DNA of 64,000 nucleotides from NCBI GenBank assembly GCA_903847205.1, contig CAINDA010000024.1:1-64000 (forward strand). Reading direction: 5' to 3'. Source of the stretch: an uncultured Bacteroidota bacterium. GTDB lineage: Bacteria > Bacteroidota > Bacteroidia > 2-12-FULL-35-15. A program made the translations under genes and the position numbers. The notes beneath the pieces were generated by a model, which did no database searches, was not told where the DNA came from, and saw only the letters and a list, made by a program, of their open reading frames with translations. Shown one piece after another: positions 16,510 to 25,627 of this stretch (the stretch's first letter is position 1; each line of letters starts with the position of its first letter).

Positions 16510-19398
16510 ATGCTCAAACAAAAAAAACTTTTAACTCTGATTGCAGGTATCTCAATGAGCCTAACCTTTCTGCATGCGCAGAAGAGCGCTTTAGGTTATA
16601 ATATGCATTGTCCAAACTTTAAAATGCCTTGGGGACTTAAGTCTGGAGATTTTATTGAAAAAACAGTTATCGTAAAAGTGAAGCCTCAATTTCATTCCAT
16701 CTGCTCATCCAACAAAATTGATAATGTTCTTTTTAATAAACTATTTACCAGCATAGGAGGACAGGCCTTGTCGAAAAAATTTCCTTTTGTAAAAGCTCCC
16801 GAAAGGCTTGTAAATGAGAGAGGAGAGCGTCTGACTGATTTAACATTGATTTATGAATTTAGTTACACAGGCGATGTTTCGCTTGAAAAAGCCATCAGTA
16901 AATTTGAAGCTTTGCAATTATTTGAGTATGCCGAACCGCATTATCTTCAGCATCTCTGCTATACACCCAATGATCCGGGGCTGGCTAATCAGTATGCAAT
17001 CACTAATATTCAGGCAGAAGCAGCATGGGGAGTTAATTCAACTACTGCCCGCGGTGATACAAATGTAGTAATAGGCATAACTGATACAGGAACTGAGCCC
17101 ACACACGATGATTTAAAAAATAATATCAAACACAATTATGCAGATATTATAGATGGTATTGATAATGATGGCGACGGTTACATAGATAATTTCTCGGGGT
17201 GGGATTTAGGTGAAAATGATAATGACCCTACCTACAACGCAAATCAGCATGGTGTGCATGTTTCAGGCATTGCCGCAGCATCACCGGATAATGGTATAGG
17301 TACTGTTGGTGTTGGTTTTAACTGCAAATTTTTATCTGTTAAAATAACAGATGCCGGCGGTATCCTTACAAAATCTTATGAAGGAATAGCATACGCTGCC
17401 GACCACGGATGTGCTGTTATCAATTGTTCCTGGGGCGGTACAGCCGGAGGGCAGCTGGGGCAGGATGTAGTTAATTACGCAACAATAAATAAAAATGCTC
17501 TTGTTGTCGCGGCAGCCGGTAATGACGGTATTGATGAATTGTTTTATCCTGCATCTTACACCTATGTTCTTAGTGTTGCAAACACAAAAAGTGATGACAG
17601 GCGGTCTTCTTCATCCAATTATAATTATTCGGTTGATGTCTGCGCTCCCGGCGAAAGTATTTACTCAACATTCCCTGTTAACTCATATTCCTACCAGACG
17701 GGGACTTCCATGGCATCGCCATGCGCAGCAGGTGCAGCTGCTATTATTAAATCTTTTTTCCCGTCTTATACTGCCCTTCAGCTTGGGGAACGCTTGAAAA
17801 CTACCTGCGACAATATATATTCATTAATGAGTCCGATTTACGCAGATAAGCTTGGCGGCGGAAGAATCAATTTATTTAAAGCTTTAACGCAGCCTGCTTC
17901 GCCCTCTGTTTTGATGACTCAGCGCAGTATCACTGACAATAATGATAATACTTTTGTGATTGGTGATACACTGCGCATGACAGGCCTTTACACGAATTAC
18001 CTTGGCCCGGCTTCAAATTTAACGGCTGTTATTTCAACAACTTCCACCTATGTGAGTATTCTCCATGGCAGTGCTGCTTTGGGTGCAGTAAATACATTGG
18101 CATCTGTGAATAATAATCCGGATCCATTTACTGTAAAGATACTTCCGTCAGCTCCTGCAAATCAATCTGTATTATTTAAGATTACTTATACTGATCCTGC
18201 TGCGTCTTACACGGCATCAGAGTTTTTTAATGTTATTGTAAATGTCGATTATATTAACATCACTATTAATGATGTTGCCACGAGCATAAGCAGCACGGGG
18301 CGGATCGGTTACAGCCAGGATGCACAGGCAGGAGGTTTAGGATTTAATTATATGAACGGAGGAACTCTTTTATATGAAGCGGGATTAATGGCAGGAGTGG
18401 ATGGAACAAGGGTTTCGGATGCTGTAAGAGGCACAGCAGCGACTCCTGATGCAGATTTCCAATCTATATCTGCTGTAAAAAATATAGTGCCGGCAGTATA
18501 TTCTGAATTTGATTTAGAAGGAAAATTTAAAGATAATGCGGCTTCACTGCCGCTGCCAATAACCATTCATCACAAAGCGTTTGCATGGAGCACTGCTGGT
18601 AACAGAAAATATATAATTGTTCAATATATAATATCAAATACAGGAACAGTAAGCCTTTCCAATTTCTACGCGGGTATTTTTGCCGATTGGGATATTGATG
18701 CAGCAACTTTCGCTTCGGACCGTGCATCTTATGATGCTGTTAATAAAATGGGCTATGCCTATTATTCGGGGGCAAACGGAAAGTATGCGGGAGTTAAATT
18801 ACTGTCGAACAGTGCGCCGGTTGTGCATTATGCAATTGATAATATTACAGGAGGCGGCGGAGGTGTAGATTTGAATTCGGGCGGTTTCGATGGAAATGAA
18901 AAATATTTGACTCTTTCAACTAACCGCCAGGATGCCGGAACAGCGGGGCCCGGCAATGATGTGATTGATGTGGTGAGCACTGGTCCGTATTCCATTGCTG
19001 TCGGGGATTCCATTGTAGCTGCATTTGCAATAATTGCCGGGGACAGCTTATCAGATTTACAGACAAGTGCAGTAAACGCACAGATAAAGTATGATGGGCT
19101 GCCAGTAACGGTGAACGTTTCCGATATTTCTGCCGACAAGACTTCTCAAATGGCTGTTTATCCTAACCCTGCGAATAATGTTTCTATAATAGACATAACT
19201 ATCGCGGAAGCAGGACAGGTTGAATTAAAACTATTTAATTTATTGGGCGAAGAAATAAAAATTATCGCATCCGGAAATATGCCTGCTGGTGGGCACCGTT
19301 TTGTAAATGATGTTTCGGCACTTGACAGTGGATTCTACTATTATCAGATGACTGCCAGCGGAACAAAATGCGTACAAAAATTAATGATAAATAAATGA
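16510..19398 (+). CDS. Secreted subtilisin-like serine protease (S8) with T9SS type A sorting domain
   Basis: 962 residues with a signal peptide (SMSLTFLHAQ). A propeptide-like region reaches about residue 150. The catalytic triad is visible: Asp192 (ITDTGTEP), His247 (HGVHVSG) and Ser400 (GTSMASP), with the oxyanion Asn in VAAAGNDG. A calcium-type acidic stretch (IDGIDNDGDGYID) lies between Asp and His. After about 460 comes a beta-rich region of unknown role. The last 80 residues (MAVYPNPANN ... LKLFNLLGEE ... SGFYYYQ) are the T9SS type A sorting domain. It is predicted to be exported by T9SS and to digest extracellular protein. Confidence 0.93.
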   Translation: MLKQKKLLTLIAGISMSLTFLHAQKSALGYNMHCPNFKMPWGLKSGDFIEKTVIVKVKPQFHSICSSNKIDNVLFNKLFTSIGGQALSKKFPFVKAPERLVNERGERLTDLTLIYEFSYTGDVSLEKAISKFEALQLFEYAEPHYLQHLCYTPNDPGLANQYAITNIQAEAAWGVNSTTARGDTNVVIGITDTGTEPTHDDLKNNIKHNYADIIDGIDNDGDGYIDNFSGWDLGENDNDPTYNANQHGVHVSGIAAASPDNGIGTVGVGFNCKFLSVKITDAGGILTKSYEGIAYAADHGCAVINCSWGGTAGGQLGQDVVNYATINKNALVVAAAGNDGIDELFYPASYTYVLSVANTKSDDRRSSSSNYNYSVDVCAPGESIYSTFPVNSYSYQTGTSMASPCAAGAAAIIKSFFPSYTALQLGERLKTTCDNIYSLMSPIYADKLGGGRINLFKALTQPASPSVLMTQRSITDNNDNTFVIGDTLRMTGLYTNYLGPASNLTAVISTTSTYVSILHGSAALGAVNTLASVNNNPDPFTVKILPSAPANQSVLFKITYTDPAASYTASEFFNVIVNVDYINITINDVATSISSTGRIGYSQDAQAGGLGFNYMNGGTLLYEAGLMAGVDGTRVSDAVRGTAATPDADFQSISAVKNIVPAVYSEFDLEGKFKDNAASLPLPITIHHKAFAWSTAGNRKYIIVQYIISNTGTVSLSNFYAGIFADWDIDAATFASDRASYDAVNKMGYAYYSGANGKYAGVKLLSNSAPVVHYAIDNITGGGGGVDLNSGGFDGNEKYLTLSTNRQDAGTAGPGNDVIDVVSTGPYSIAVGDSIVAAFAIIAGDSLSDLQTSAVNAQIKYDGLPVTVNVSDISADKTSQMAVYPNPANNVSIIDITIAEAGQVELKLFNLLGEEIKIIASGNMPAGGHRFVNDVSALDSGFYYYQMTASGTKCVQKLMINK

Positions 19399-19399
19399 C

Positions 19400-19490
19400 A
19401 AAAGTATTATGTATTAAGTACAAAGTATTAAGGTGATAAAAAGTCTTGGTATTTTTTATAATTACATAATACTTTATACATAATACTTTT
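19400..19490. repeat. Intergenic inverted and direct 14-mer repeats
   Basis: AAAAGTATTATGTA at 19400-19413 is the exact reverse complement of 19477-19490, and 19463-19476 repeats the right arm with one change. It lies between the subtilase stop and the promoter of the next gene, so it could act as a weak terminator. It looks like a small dispersed palindromic element. Confidence 0.75.
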
Positions 19491-19492
19491 AT

Positions 19493-19500
19493 TACATTTG
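19493..19500 (+). promoter_or_regulatory. -7 box TACATTTG of the DUF5606 gene
   Basis: A perfect TAnnTTTG match followed by GCA, 17 bp before the ATG at 19518. Confidence 0.6.
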
Positions 19501-19517
19501 CACAAATAAAAATTTAT

Positions 19518-20072
19518 ATGGATTTAAGCGGAATTATTTCAATAGCAGGAATGAGCGGACTTTATAAAGTGGTGGCTCAAACAAAAAACGGATTAATTGT
19601 TGAATCGTTATCCGATAAAAAACGTGTGCCGGTTTATGCTACTCATAAAGTAAGCACACTGGAAGATGTTAGAATTTATTCAACAGGTGATGATGTGCCT
19701 TTGAAAGAGGTTTTGCAGAAAATTTATGACAAAGAAAAAGGTGCGCCTTCAATTGATCATAAGCTGCCGGATGCTGAATTAAAAAAACATTTTAAAGCAG
19801 CATTTGCTGAATACGATGAAGATAGAGTATATGTATCTGATATAAAAAAAGTATTTAACTGGTATAATACACTTCAGAAAGAAGGTTTGCTGGAGAAAAA
19901 AGAAGTGAAGGCTGAAGAAGAAAAACCGTCTGAAGAAAAGCCGAAATTGAAAAAAGCAGCTGATGCAAAAGCAGGCAGCAAAACAAAACTGAAAGATACA
20001 AGCGCTAAGCCTGTAAAAACAGCAAGTTCAAAAGTAAAAGCGCAGGGAGTTAGAAAAACCGGTGTTGCTTAA
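19518..20072 (+). CDS. DUF5606 domain protein
   Basis: 184 residues. Residues 1-135 match the conserved Bacteroidota DUF5606 family, recognised by the opening MDLSGIISIAGMSGLYK and the segment PDAELKKHFKAAFAEYDEDRVY. The remaining 50 residues are a low-complexity Lys/Glu/Ala-rich tail, variable in this family. There is no signal peptide, so it is cytoplasmic. The N-terminal half resembles a small beta-barrel that might bind nucleic acid, but no function is established. It is transcribed alone and converges on the outer-membrane protein gene, separated by a strong terminator. Confidence 0.85.
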   Translation: MDLSGIISIAGMSGLYKVVAQTKNGLIVESLSDKKRVPVYATHKVSTLEDVRIYSTGDDVPLKEVLQKIYDKEKGAPSIDHKLPDAELKKHFKAAFAEYDEDRVYVSDIKKVFNWYNTLQKEGLLEKKEVKAEEEKPSEEKPKLKKAADAKAGSKTKLKDTSAKPVKTASSKVKAQGVRKTGVA

Positions 20073-20142
20073 TTGGTGATCGTTTCAGATATTTCAGCTG
20101 AAATGTTTTCTGCTAAGTTTTAAGTAAAATAATATAACAGAA

Positions 20143-20172
20143 AAATCCCCTTTCAGCAATGAAAGGGGATTT
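20143..20172. terminator. Bidirectional intrinsic terminator
   Basis: A 13-bp stem (AAATCCCCTTTCA / TGAAAGGGGATTT) with a GCAA tetraloop, flanked by an A-run and a T-run, between the convergent genes ending at 20072 and 20201. Confidence 0.92.
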
Positions 20173-20200
20173 TTTTGTTTTGTTAAAAGTGCCGGCATCC

Positions 20201-20896
20201 TTAGGATTCATCAGGTTTTTTAGTTTCTCTTCTACTTTCGCGGTCAAAAATATAACGGAGCGAAAATGAAAATACAACATTGTCGCCTTTATTAAAAGTG
20301 TACCAGATGAAACGGTCCACTTGCAAAGGATGAACAACCACAGGGATAATAGAACTTGAATATCGAAGATTAAAAGAAAGATTATTCACAATTGTAAAAC
20401 CTATACCTAAATTCAGCGCCAGCTCATTATTCTTAAAATTACCTGCCGTAGATATAATTCCGTTGTTGTTAATATAAGTTCTCACTAACCTTCCGAAAGA
20501 AGGCCCGGCTTCAATATAAAACCGGTCAACAGGTTTTTTATTCATATTAAATTTAACATTGTGCCTGAACATTAATGGCACTTCGATATAATCTAAACTT
20601 AATTTATAAAAATTGTAATTGTTCAAAGAATCCCCTGGCTGCAAGCTGCCTTTTTGAACATATAAAATTTCAAATTGTATTGAATTCTTCTCTGATAACT
20701 TTGTATTTAAAAGGCCGCCTAGAGTAAAACCTGCTTTATGAAAATCATTATCAAGCGGGTCAACGCCGACCTGATCAGTGGCAACGAACCCAGCAATCAC
20801 GCCAGGTTTGAAACGCTGCGAGTATGTATTGCCTGCAGTTAAAAGCAGTATAAACAGCAATTGCCGCGCGAATGTTTTTGTAATAAAAAAATTCAT
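20201..20896 (-). CDS. PorT-like outer-membrane beta-barrel protein
   Basis: 231 residues with a signal peptide (ending NTYSQ) followed by alternating strands typical of the small Bacteroidota barrel family (OMP_b-brl_2). Features are GVIAGFVATDQVG, FTLGGLLNTKLSEKNSIQFE, LDYIEVPLMFRHN and FYIEAGPSFGRL. 'YIEVPL' is a signature of this barrel family, which includes PorT. A specific function cannot be assigned. The protein continues about 15 residues past the last strand with a charged tail. Confidence 0.75.
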   Translation of the reverse strand: MNFFITKTFARQLLFILLLTAGNTYSQRFKPGVIAGFVATDQVGVDPLDNDFHKAGFTLGGLLNTKLSEKNSIQFEILYVQKGSLQPGDSLNNYNFYKLSLDYIEVPLMFRHNVKFNMNKKPVDRFYIEAGPSFGRLVRTYINNNGIISTAGNFKNNELALNLGIGFTIVNNLSFNLRYSSSIIPVVVHPLQVDRFIWYTFNKGDNVVFSFSLRYIFDRESRRETKKPDES

Positions 20897-20931
20897 CTTC
20901 AGATTAATTTAACAAACAGTATTTACACTTA

Positions 20932-21029
20932 AAAAAAATCTCGCAAAGACGCAGAGACGCAAAGAAAAAAACAAAAAATAATTATTTCTCGACTTCGCGC
21001 CTTTGCGTCTTTGCGCGGAATTTTTTTTT
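20932..21029. repeat. CGCAAAGACGC inverted repeat, possible terminator
   Basis: CGCAAAGACGCA at 20942-20953 pairs exactly with TGCGTCTTTGCG at 21004-21015, with more partial pairing inside. An A-run (20931-20938) and a T-run (21021-21029) flank it. On the minus strand it follows the porin gene and could terminate it. 'GACGCAAAG' words are a common dispersed intergenic repeat in many bacteria. Confidence 0.75.
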
Positions 21030-21051
21030 AAACCTGTTACAATACACAGCT

Positions 21052-22404
21052 TTAAAATTTAACATGCCCTCTGAATGCCCATACATTCACCGGCCCTCTG
21101 TCCCTATTATAGGCAGGATTCATCACATATTGGTAATCTGCACTCAGCCAAAATGTGTCAGCTAATTTAATACTGTAATATATTTCACCGATTTTCTCCC
21201 CGCCATAATGAGTAAGTTTTCCATCGCCCAGCATAAATCCGTAGCCGCCATAATTTAAAAAATCGGCATGGTCGCTTGATATCCCATTTATTAATCCGGC
21301 AATCCCAATTACATCATCAGGGCGTTTCCATTTACTGCCTTTTATGCTGATGCCGATACTTGCGCTTTGGTCAATTTCTGTAAAAGCCCACGTAGAAGAT
21401 TTACCGTCATTCCAGCTTGCTCGGGCAAACATACCAATATCATCTGTTAACTCCTGATCTGCATTTAAAGCAAAGCCGTATTTCTGTCCGCCGTAAACAG
21501 ATGGTGAATTTACGTTTAAAGTGGTATCGATGCCTGAAGTATAAAGCGCAATGGTGTTTTGATAGCTGACGGAATGAGATAAATTACGAAATGCTAAAAA
21601 ACGCACTGCGCCTTTGTGTTTTTTTATTCCTATTCTTTTTTCAAACTCAACCGTTTCACCGCGTGCCTGGCCAATGTTTTCATCCATTTGAGGACCATTG
21701 GCTTTTTTAGGAACCATGGTTTCAGAAACACGCACAGCCCATCCAGGTTTTATCAGCTCAACAATAAAACCATTTGTGTAACCTCTTGTATTAGCCGGAT
21801 AATCCCATGCACCGTTGTTCATTAATCCCCAATTCAAAAATTGTGTACGGGGATCATGGCTGTACGAATTATTATCAAATACATCGGCAATTGAAAAGTG
21901 GCCTGCCGTTATAGTAATGCGTGATGAAGGAATTTTTTCTCCCCCAATCTGATTAGCATCGGACTCTGCTGTTTCCATATCGCTTTGACCTAAGGCAATG
22001 TGCTGGCGTAAAAATAAACGTGCTGAATAAAGTGCCGGCGAGGCATCTGCAACACGGAAACATTCGCCATTTGTAAAACCGGCAATGCCAAGGGTCCTGC
22101 CAATGCCGCTTCCGCCAGCTATTTCGGGATTAAAATAAACAGAAGCTCCTTTCCATAGTTTTCTTCCCAAATAAAAAGTGGAAGTAACAGAAAAAGCGCT
22201 TTCTTTTTCACTACTCAAGCTATTGGGCCCTGCATACGGTGCGTGAAAAGATGGATGTCCCTGCATAACGCCGGTAAACTGAAAATGATAACTCCATTTC
22301 TCCTCTTTGTTTTTTTTGATTGTATCATTTGCCTGCTGTGCGAAAAACAAGCCAGGGTTCAGTATGAAAATTGCATTAAACAAATTCAGTTTCTTCAATT
22401 TCAT
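21052..22404 (-). CDS. Carbohydrate-selective porin, OprB family
   Basis: 450 residues, usual for OprB-type porins, with a signal peptide (LFNAIFILNPGLFFAQ). The sequence follows family landmarks: WSYHFQFTGVMQGHPSFHAPY, SRITITAGHFSIADVFDNN, FLNWGLMNNGAWDYPANTRG, then paired barrel strands, ending in HVKF with a terminal Phe. OprB-type proteins form outer-membrane channels for sugars. It is divergent from the metal-efflux operon, so a joint role is not implied. Confidence 0.88.
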   Translation of the reverse strand: MKLKKLNLFNAIFILNPGLFFAQQANDTIKKNKEEKWSYHFQFTGVMQGHPSFHAPYAGPNSLSSEKESAFSVTSTFYLGRKLWKGASVYFNPEIAGGSGIGRTLGIAGFTNGECFRVADASPALYSARLFLRQHIALGQSDMETAESDANQIGGEKIPSSRITITAGHFSIADVFDNNSYSHDPRTQFLNWGLMNNGAWDYPANTRGYTNGFIVELIKPGWAVRVSETMVPKKANGPQMDENIGQARGETVEFEKRIGIKKHKGAVRFLAFRNLSHSVSYQNTIALYTSGIDTTLNVNSPSVYGGQKYGFALNADQELTDDIGMFARASWNDGKSSTWAFTEIDQSASIGISIKGSKWKRPDDVIGIAGLINGISSDHADFLNYGGYGFMLGDGKLTHYGGEKIGEIYYSIKLADTFWLSADYQYVMNPAYNRDRGPVNVWAFRGHVKF

Positions 22405-22742
22405 TTTATAGATTAAAATATTGTTAGTGCAAAGCTAAAATAAACCTCAAAGGAATATTTTTGCAAAAATAGGAATTACTTAATCAATTTTAATTTTAAA
22501 ATCTTTAATGTAAAAGAGATTGTTTACTGTTGATCAAAGAAATGCCGCTTGTTAACACAGCTGATAAAACTTTGTTTTCTTTTAATAAGTTTGAGTAGTT
22601 TGTAAATTAGTATGTTTCCAGGAAATAATTTTTGAAAAACAAAATGATGTTTAACATTTTTTAAGAATTATTTCTAAAATAAAACCTGTTTTTTGGTTAA
22701 TATTGCAGTTCTTTTATAGGGATATTCTATACTTTGTAATAA
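22405..22742. other. Divergent spacer between the porin and the metal-efflux operon
   Basis: 338 bp, AT-rich. A TATACTTTG run immediately before the ATG at 22743 resembles a -7 box with altered spacing. No regulator gene, riboswitch or recognisable metal-responsive operator was found. Confidence 0.4.
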
Positions 22743-23126
22743 ATGAATTTTATCAGAACTAATATAGTTGGAAAAATAGTCTGTTTTTTGTTCGCACTGC
22801 ATATTTTGAATATCAGTGTGGATTCGCCTGATCCTTCACCAGAGTGGGTTCCGGAAGATTTGTCAGTTAACGACATGGAAAGCATTTCAGAAATTATCTG
22901 CGAACAAATTTTTCATATTGATAATGCTTTTCCTGAGCAAGATGATCAGGATAACTCTGACCACGGTGCTCCTGCAGCATTTCATTTCACACCTTTAGCA
23001 GCGGCCTTCCAGCCTTTATTGAGTGTAATACCAGTTCCAAGTTGTTTTTCAATCCACATAAAAACAAATGAAAGTTTTTACAATCAGCCTACTCTGGAAA
23101 TTCTCTCTCCTCCGCCTAATGCATGA
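22743..23126 (+). CDS. Small exported protein leading a czc-type operon
   Basis: 127 residues with an N-terminal hydrophobic signal or anchor (VGKIVCFLFALHILNISVDS). An acidic middle follows (VPEDLSVNDMESISEIICEQ, then DNAFPEQDDQDNSDHG), and the end is proline-rich (EILSPPPNA). I recall similar short proteins placed before RND metal-efflux genes in other Bacteroidota, with the same 'EDLS.ND.ESI.E' and 'NA.PE.D' blocks, but no function is established. The acidic His/Asp stretch could bind metal (inference). It is the first gene of the operon, 86 bp before the TolC-like gene. Confidence 0.7.
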   Translation: MNFIRTNIVGKIVCFLFALHILNISVDSPDPSPEWVPEDLSVNDMESISEIICEQIFHIDNAFPEQDDQDNSDHGAPAAFHFTPLAAAFQPLLSVIPVPSCFSIHIKTNESFYNQPTLEILSPPPNA

Positions 23127-23212
23127 ACATTTTTTTTCTGTTTAAAAAACACAAGGATTCAATAAATTGAATGTTTATCAATTGATTATTAAAATAATCA
23201 GAAAATAATTTT

Positions 23213-24466
23213 ATGTTTATAGGTAAGTTAAAGCAAGCAGTATTCTTAATAATTTTTTCTTTTTCATCAGCGAATATTTTTGCACAGGATACTGTTCGTT
23301 TGAACATTGAGGCTGCTGAAAAAATTTTCCTGCAGAAAAATTCAGCTCTTCTTGCTCAGAAATATAATATAGATGCGCAGCGTGCTCTAATAATTCAAGC
23401 CAGACTTTATCCGAATCCCAATATTTCATACGTTCGCGGACTTAATAAACCAGATTCGTTAAAAGCAGAACAGGCAGTGCAGATTCAACAGGTTATCCTT
23501 CTGGCCGGAAAAAGAAAGAAACAAATTGCCATGGCGGAGACCAATACCCTGCTTGCTGAAGACAATTATCTTGATTTGCTTCGCACACTGAAATATACTT
23601 TAAGGAGCGATTTCTTTTCAATTTATTATTGGCAGCAAACCTCAAGGGTTTATGACGAAGAGATAAATGCTCTCAAAAAAATCCTAACAGCTTTTGAAAA
23701 AGAGATGGAGAAAGGATATATTGCAAAAACAGAAGTAATGCGTGTGAAAGCACAGCTATACTCGCTTCAAAGTGAATACAACGATCTCAGAAATCAAATT
23801 AATGATGCTGAAAGTGAAGTTCGCACTGTGATAGATTCATTGGGTATTTATATTGTTCCTATTATAGACACCGTGAAAATTGCTAATGTTGACCCTCTCA
23901 AATATCCGCTCTCCACTTTGCTCGACTCGGCAGCAAAAAATCGTAGTGATCTGATGACTGCCCGCCATAATCTTGCTTTGAGCAATCAAAATTATAAATA
24001 TCAGAAAGCTTTAGCAGTGCCTGATGTTACTCTTTCTGGGAGCTACGATACTTATGGAAGTGCATGGCCCTTTATAAAAATAGCTGGTGTGAGTATGGAC
24101 ATTCCTGTGTTTAACCGGAATCAGGGAAATATTAAATCGTCCAAATTTCAAATCAAGTCGGATGAAGCAGCGCTTCAAAGCGTGCAGATTCAGTATGAAG
24201 AAAATGTTTATAGGTCGCTTGAAAAAGCCATTACCCAGCATAATTTATACAAATCGCTTGATAAGAATTTTCCCAAAGAGATGGATATACTTTCAAAAGC
24301 AGTTTTAGATAATTATACAAAAAGAAATATAGGACTTTTGGATTTCCTGAATTTTTATGATTCTTACAAACAAAACATTGTTCAATTGAACAACATACTT
24401 GGCAATCTGGCAAATTCCTATGAAAATATAGATTTTATGACTGGCACCGATTTCTTTTATAAATAA
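23213..24466 (+). CDS. TolC-family outer-membrane efflux protein (CzcC-like)
   Basis: 417 residues with a signal peptide (FSFSSANIFAQ). It carries the two long helical repeats of outer-membrane efflux proteins: LNIEAAEKIFLQKNSALLAQKYNI opens repeat 1, and LSTLLDSAAKNRSDLMTARHNLALSNQNY opens repeat 2. In the complex it forms the outer-membrane exit duct for the adaptor and RND pump encoded next. Confidence 0.92.
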   Translation: MFIGKLKQAVFLIIFSFSSANIFAQDTVRLNIEAAEKIFLQKNSALLAQKYNIDAQRALIIQARLYPNPNISYVRGLNKPDSLKAEQAVQIQQVILLAGKRKKQIAMAETNTLLAEDNYLDLLRTLKYTLRSDFFSIYYWQQTSRVYDEEINALKKILTAFEKEMEKGYIAKTEVMRVKAQLYSLQSEYNDLRNQINDAESEVRTVIDSLGIYIVPIIDTVKIANVDPLKYPLSTLLDSAAKNRSDLMTARHNLALSNQNYKYQKALAVPDVTLSGSYDTYGSAWPFIKIAGVSMDIPVFNRNQGNIKSSKFQIKSDEAALQSVQIQYEENVYRSLEKAITQHNLYKSLDKNFPKEMDILSKAVLDNYTKRNIGLLDFLNFYDSYKQNIVQLNNILGNLANSYENIDFMTGTDFFYK

Positions 24467-24487
24467 AATAAACAATAAAATATAACC

Positions 24488-25603
24488 ATGCGAATGCAAA
24501 AAATAAATAGAATAAAAAGCATATTAAGCTGCATTTTTTTAATTGTGGGGGCGTTGCATTTTCAATCTTGTAAACCAAGCGAGAATAAAGCTGATGAAGC
24601 ACGGGTGCAATATGTTATACCGGATTCACTATTGAAAACTATACATATTGATTCTGTAAAACAAGGGCTGTTAATAAATTCAACTACACTTACCGGACAG
24701 GTTGATTTTAACCAGGATAATGTTGTAAATATTTTTCCATTGATCAGCGGTAAAATCCAGGATATAAAAGTGGTGCTGGGCGATTACGTGAAAGAGGGAG
24801 ACGTATTGGGGGTAATAAAAAGCAGTGAAATGGCTCAGTACAGCAGTGACCTGTTAAATGCTCAAACCAATTTACTGCTGGCGGAAAAATCGCTGGAAAA
24901 AACAAAAGATATGTATAAGTCAGGCCTTGCTTCAAAAACGGACTCACTAAGTGCAGTTATTTCGGTACAGCAGGCAAAAGCCGGATTAGACCGCGCTCAA
25001 AGGGTCTTACAAATAAATGGAGGAAACACTCAGGGTGAATATGCTCTAAAAGCGCCCATCAGCGGTTTTATTGTTCAAAAATTAGTTACGAATGATCAGA
25101 TTATACGATCTGATAACAGTAATGCGCTATTTACTATATCTGATCTTAAAAATGTTTGGATAATGGCTAATGTTTATGAATCGAATGTTGAGAATATTCA
25201 TTTAGGGGATGATATTGATATAAGTACACTTTCGTATCCCGGCAGGATTTTTAAAGGGAAAGTTGATAAAATAATGCAGGTACTCGATCCGGCAAGCAAA
25301 GCAATGAAAGTGCGTATTTCAATAAACAATGAGGATTACGCTTTAAAACCTCAGATGTTTGCAAGTGTTACTGTTACAAATACTCAGAATAAGCAAGCAA
25401 TTTATATTCCGTCAAGCGGATTAATATTCGATCACAGCCAATATTATGTGCTTGTTTATAATGGAAACGGGAAAGCACAGATTACCCCGATACAAAAATT
25501 AAATACATTAGGAAGTAAAACGTATTTGACCGCAGGAGTGAATGTCGGGGATAGAATTATAACATCTGATGCCCTTCAGATATACAGCGAATTAAATAAT
25601 TAA
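24488..25603 (+). CDS. RND efflux periplasmic adaptor lipoprotein (CzcB/CusB-like)
   Basis: 371 residues with a lipoprotein signal (LHFQSCKPS). It contains barrel-sandwich/lipoyl halves (FPLISGKIQDIKVVLGDYVKEGD and YALKAPISGFIVQKLV) around an alpha hairpin (LNAQTNLLLAEKSLEKTKDM), then a beta-barrel domain (VWIMANVYESNVENIHLGDDI) and a membrane-proximal domain. It bridges the inner-membrane pump and the outer-membrane channel. It follows the TolC-like gene by 21 bp and precedes the pump by 24 bp. The ATG at 24488 is used; one two codons later is possible. Confidence 0.92.
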   Translation: MRMQKINRIKSILSCIFLIVGALHFQSCKPSENKADEARVQYVIPDSLLKTIHIDSVKQGLLINSTTLTGQVDFNQDNVVNIFPLISGKIQDIKVVLGDYVKEGDVLGVIKSSEMAQYSSDLLNAQTNLLLAEKSLEKTKDMYKSGLASKTDSLSAVISVQQAKAGLDRAQRVLQINGGNTQGEYALKAPISGFIVQKLVTNDQIIRSDNSNALFTISDLKNVWIMANVYESNVENIHLGDDIDISTLSYPGRIFKGKVDKIMQVLDPASKAMKVRISINNEDYALKPQMFASVTVTNTQNKQAIYIPSSGLIFDHSQYYVLVYNGNGKAQITPIQKLNTLGSKTYLTAGVNVGDRIITSDALQIYSELNN

Positions 25604-25627
25604 AAACTCCGATTAATTAAAAAATAA